This document shows positions 61,997-64,000 of a DNA stretch of 64,000 nucleotides, one piece after another. Each line of letters begins with the position of its first letter. Position 1 is the stretch's first letter. The notes under the pieces were generated by a model, which saw nothing but the letters and a program-made list of their open reading frames with translations, had not been told where the DNA came from and did no database searches. The position numbers and the translations under genes are program-made. The DNA lies in assembly GCF_019745455.1 (NCBI RefSeq), contig NZ_JAIETD010000121.1, positions 1-64,000 on the forward strand, given 5' to 3'. The stretch comes from Methylobacterium sp. GTDB lineage: Bacteria; Pseudomonadota; Alphaproteobacteria; Rhizobiales; Beijerinckiaceae.

Positions 61997-63300
61997 TCGC
62001 AACCCCAGGGCTCGCCCGGCGCCTCGTCCTGCTCGGCCTCGCCGGGACCGTGCTGGTCGGCCTCGGGATGCCCGTGCTCCAGAGCCTCGGCGACAACGCT
62101 TTCCTACTGCTCGTCGTCGCTGGCGGGGTGATCGCGGCCCTGGGCGCACGTCTGGATGGCATCGAGGGGCGCCGGGCGCTCATCGTCATTATCGGCATTG
62201 GCCTCGCCATGCGGATGCTCGCGCTGCCCGCGCCTCCGATCCTGTCCACGGACGTCTTCCGCTACGTCTGGGACGGGCTCGTGCAGGGCGCGGGCATCAA
62301 CCCCTATCGCTACGTTCCGGCCGATCCGGCGCTCGCAGCCCTACGCCCGGCGGCGGTCTATCAGTTCATCAACCGCGCCGATTACGCGGTGACCATCTAT
62401 CCTCCAGTGGCGCAGGCGTTCTTTTTTCTGGTCACCCGCCTGTCGGAGAGCCCCCTCGCGATCAAGCTCGCGCTCGTGGCCTGCGAGGGGGCGACCTTGC
62501 TGGCGCTCATCGGCCTGCTGCGCCTCACCGGACAGCCGCCGACGCGGGTGGCGGCCTATGCTTGGCACCCGCTGCCGGTCTGGGAGATCGCCGGCCAGGG
62601 CCATGTCGACGGGCTGATGATCGCCCTGATGATGCTCGGCCTGTGGCTCGCCCTCATCGTCGGACGGCGCTACGGGGGCGCGGGCGCCGTCGTGCTGGCG
62701 GCCCTTGTCAAGCCCTTCGCCCTCATCGCCCTGCCGGGCCTGTGGCGGCCGTGGGACTGGCGCATGATTGCGCTCGTGCCCGTCGTCGTCGCGGTGGCCT
62801 ATTTGCCCTACCTGTCCGTCGGACGCGGCGTGCTCGGCTTCCTCGCCACAGGCTACGTTCAGGAGGAAGGTCTGGCCTCTGGCTGGGGCTTCACTCTGCT
62901 GCGGCTCTGGCGTTTTTCCGCGGGTGAATGGCCGCACGACACCGGGATCTATCTCGGCCTCTGCCTTGCAATCCTGGCGGCCCTGGCCCTGAGAACCGGT
63001 TTCCGAAGGGACCGCACACCAGAGCGGAGCCTGCGCGACATCAATCTTTCGATCGTGATGTTACTATTCCTGCTCTCGCCCGAATTCCCCTGGTATCTGT
63101 TGATGGCGGTGCCGTTCTTGAGCATCGCCGCGACGCTTCCAGGCTGGGCTCTGACGGTGGGAGGCTTTGTGCTCTACGATGTCGTTCCCGGCGATCCGCA
63201 GCTCTCTTACGACGACCGCTCGGCGATCCTCGCCGCCCTGGTCTTGGCCGCCGCTCTGGCGCAGGCGGCCTTCACGCGACGATCGGGAACCTACCGATGA
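61993..63300 (+). CDS. Polytopic GT87/mannosyltransferase-like membrane protein
   Basis: The 435-aa protein has about ten to twelve spans (LVLLGLAGTVLVGLGMPVLQ onward) and the lipid-linked glycosyltransferase pattern STDVFRYVWDGLVQGAGINP followed by YPPVAQAFFFLVTRLS, with GHVDGLMIALMMLGLWLAL. These proteins transfer sugars from polyprenyl carriers outside the membrane. The start at 61993 overlaps the upstream stop; an ATG at 61981 is also possible. Coupled with the DUF2064 and radical SAM genes. Confidence 0.8.
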   Translation: MIATPGLARRLVLLGLAGTVLVGLGMPVLQSLGDNAFLLLVVAGGVIAALGARLDGIEGRRALIVIIGIGLAMRMLALPAPPILSTDVFRYVWDGLVQGAGINPYRYVPADPALAALRPAAVYQFINRADYAVTIYPPVAQAFFFLVTRLSESPLAIKLALVACEGATLLALIGLLRLTGQPPTRVAAYAWHPLPVWEIAGQGHVDGLMIALMMLGLWLALIVGRRYGGAGAVVLAALVKPFALIALPGLWRPWDWRMIALVPVVVAVAYLPYLSVGRGVLGFLATGYVQEEGLASGWGFTLLRLWRFSAGEWPHDTGIYLGLCLAILAALALRTGFRRDRTPERSLRDINLSIVMLLFLLSPEFPWYLLMAVPFLSIAATLPGWALTVGGFVLYDVVPGDPQLSYDDRSAILAALVLAAALAQAAFTRRSGTYR

Positions 63301-64000
63301 CAAGCGTCACTGCCACATCCCACCCGGCTGTCGACCCGCGCCGCTACCACGAGGCGGCGCCGAAGTCGGTAGAAGCCTTCGTCGAACGACCGCCAGTCTG
63401 CCTCTACCTGGAGGTGACGAACCGCTGCAACCTGCTCTGCACCACATGCCCGCGCACCTATGTCGAGCTTGAACCGCCGGCCGACATGAGCTGGGAGCTG
63501 TTCACGCGCATCGTGGACCAGGTGCCGGATCTCAGCCGGGCCGTGCTGCACGGGGTCGGCGAGCCAATGCTGGTCAAAGACCTGCCCCGGATGGTCCGCT
63601 ACCTCAAGGATCGCGGCACCTACGTCCTGTTCAACACCAACGGCACGGTGCTGTCGGAGAAGAACGGCCGCGCCCTGATCGAGGCAGGGCTCGACGAGCT
63701 CCGCGTCTCGCTCGATGCGTCAACGCGGGCGTCCTACATCACGGTGCGCGGTAAGGACTACTTCGAGCGGATCCTGAAGAACGTCCGGGCCTTTCGGGCC
63801 ATGCAGGAGCGCGAGGGTCACGCCAAGCCTCGGGTCTCGGCTTGGCTCACCGGCCTCAAGGAGACCCTGCCCGAGCTTCCCGCCTTCGTGCGTGTGGCGG
63901 CCGAGACCGGCGTGAAGGAGGTTTACCTGCAGCGCCTCGTCTATTTCGAGGAGGATGCCATCGGCATGGCGCGGCCCGACCAGGCACTCTACGAGCGCAT
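63297..64000 (+). CDS. Radical SAM protein, 5' part only
   Basis: The frame runs off the window end; 234 codons are seen. The N-terminal radical SAM signature is VTNRCNLLCTTCP (Cys44, 48 and 51 of CxxxCxxC) with a GVGEPM motif and LRVSLDAS (SAM-binding). Its start overlaps the glycosyltransferase stop (ATGA at 63297-63300). Sugar-lipid gene partners suggest it modifies a glycan or peptide product; no maturase pairing is visible. The C-terminal SPASM-type part is outside. Confidence 0.85.
   Translation, partial: MTSVTATSHPAVDPRRYHEAAPKSVEAFVERPPVCLYLEVTNRCNLLCTTCPRTYVELEPPADMSWELFTRIVDQVPDLSRAVLHGVGEPMLVKDLPRMVRYLKDRGTYVLFNTNGTVLSEKNGRALIEAGLDELRVSLDASTRASYITVRGKDYFERILKNVRAFRAMQEREGHAKPRVSAWLTGLKETLPELPAFVRVAAETGVKEVYLQRLVYFEEDAIGMARPDQALYER

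Overview
The window looks like alphaproteobacterial DNA, most likely Methylobacterium/Methylorubrum or a close relative. The evidence is high GC with strong GC3 bias, a DUF6894-type small protein, an IS630-type remnant, a LOV-domain histidine kinase and a methanogen_OD1 two-component set. Chromosome and megaplasmid cannot be told apart here: no replication or partition genes are visible. No rRNA genes or CRISPR arrays were seen. Three tRNA genes (Ser-GGA, Gln-CTG, Ser-CGA) lie at 24.0-25.4 kb.

Region 1 (1-8.0 kb) is defence-like. It holds a translationally coupled trio: the C-terminal part of a TerB-C protein, a BrxD/DUF2791-like ATPase and an Lhr-like DExH helicase. An orphan TniQ follows. 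Next comes an AbiEi/AbiEii type IV toxin-antitoxin pair preceded by three copies of a 20-bp operator-like repeat. Region 2 (8.0-30.6 kb) is a dense series of mostly unrecognised small genes, many with signal peptides. Among them are a LOV-HK-REC photoreceptor kinase between two paralogous unknown genes, a three-gene membrane-protein block, an orphan extracellular solute-binding protein, DUF4262 and DUF488 proteins, an EF-Ts-UBA-like miniprotein, a periplasmic ClpP-like protein, a second (accessory) SecA and a 5'-damaged HNH endonuclease.

Region 3 (30.6-34.4 kb) is AT-richer and clearly foreign. It carries gene fragments and a coupled DUF262 + HEPN-nuclease pair that looks like a compact defence module. 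Region 4 (34.4-40 kb) has a divergent AraC regulator/SDR oxidoreductase pair, a membrane-bound class III nucleotide cyclase, a broken IS630-type transposase, a PAS-kinase fragment and small ORFs.

Region 5 (40.2-57.7 kb, minus strand) is a type I secretion locus. A giant (about 2,960 aa) RTX protein with two animal-heme-peroxidase domains is followed by an ABC exporter, a second RTX protein with an N-terminal membrane segment, and an HlyD adaptor. Just downstream, in the same orientation, lie a methanogen_OD1 protein, a NarX-like kinase and a LuxR-type regulator. The architecture recalls the Mn(II)-oxidising heme peroxidases (MopA) of other alphaproteobacteria, but that assignment is inference.

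Region 6 (58.6-64 kb, plus strand) has a secreted DUF4394 protein with an ECF sigma/anti-sigma pair. A coupled operon follows (TIGR04282-type glycosyltransferase, polytopic mannosyltransferase-like protein, radical SAM enzyme) and runs off the window end.
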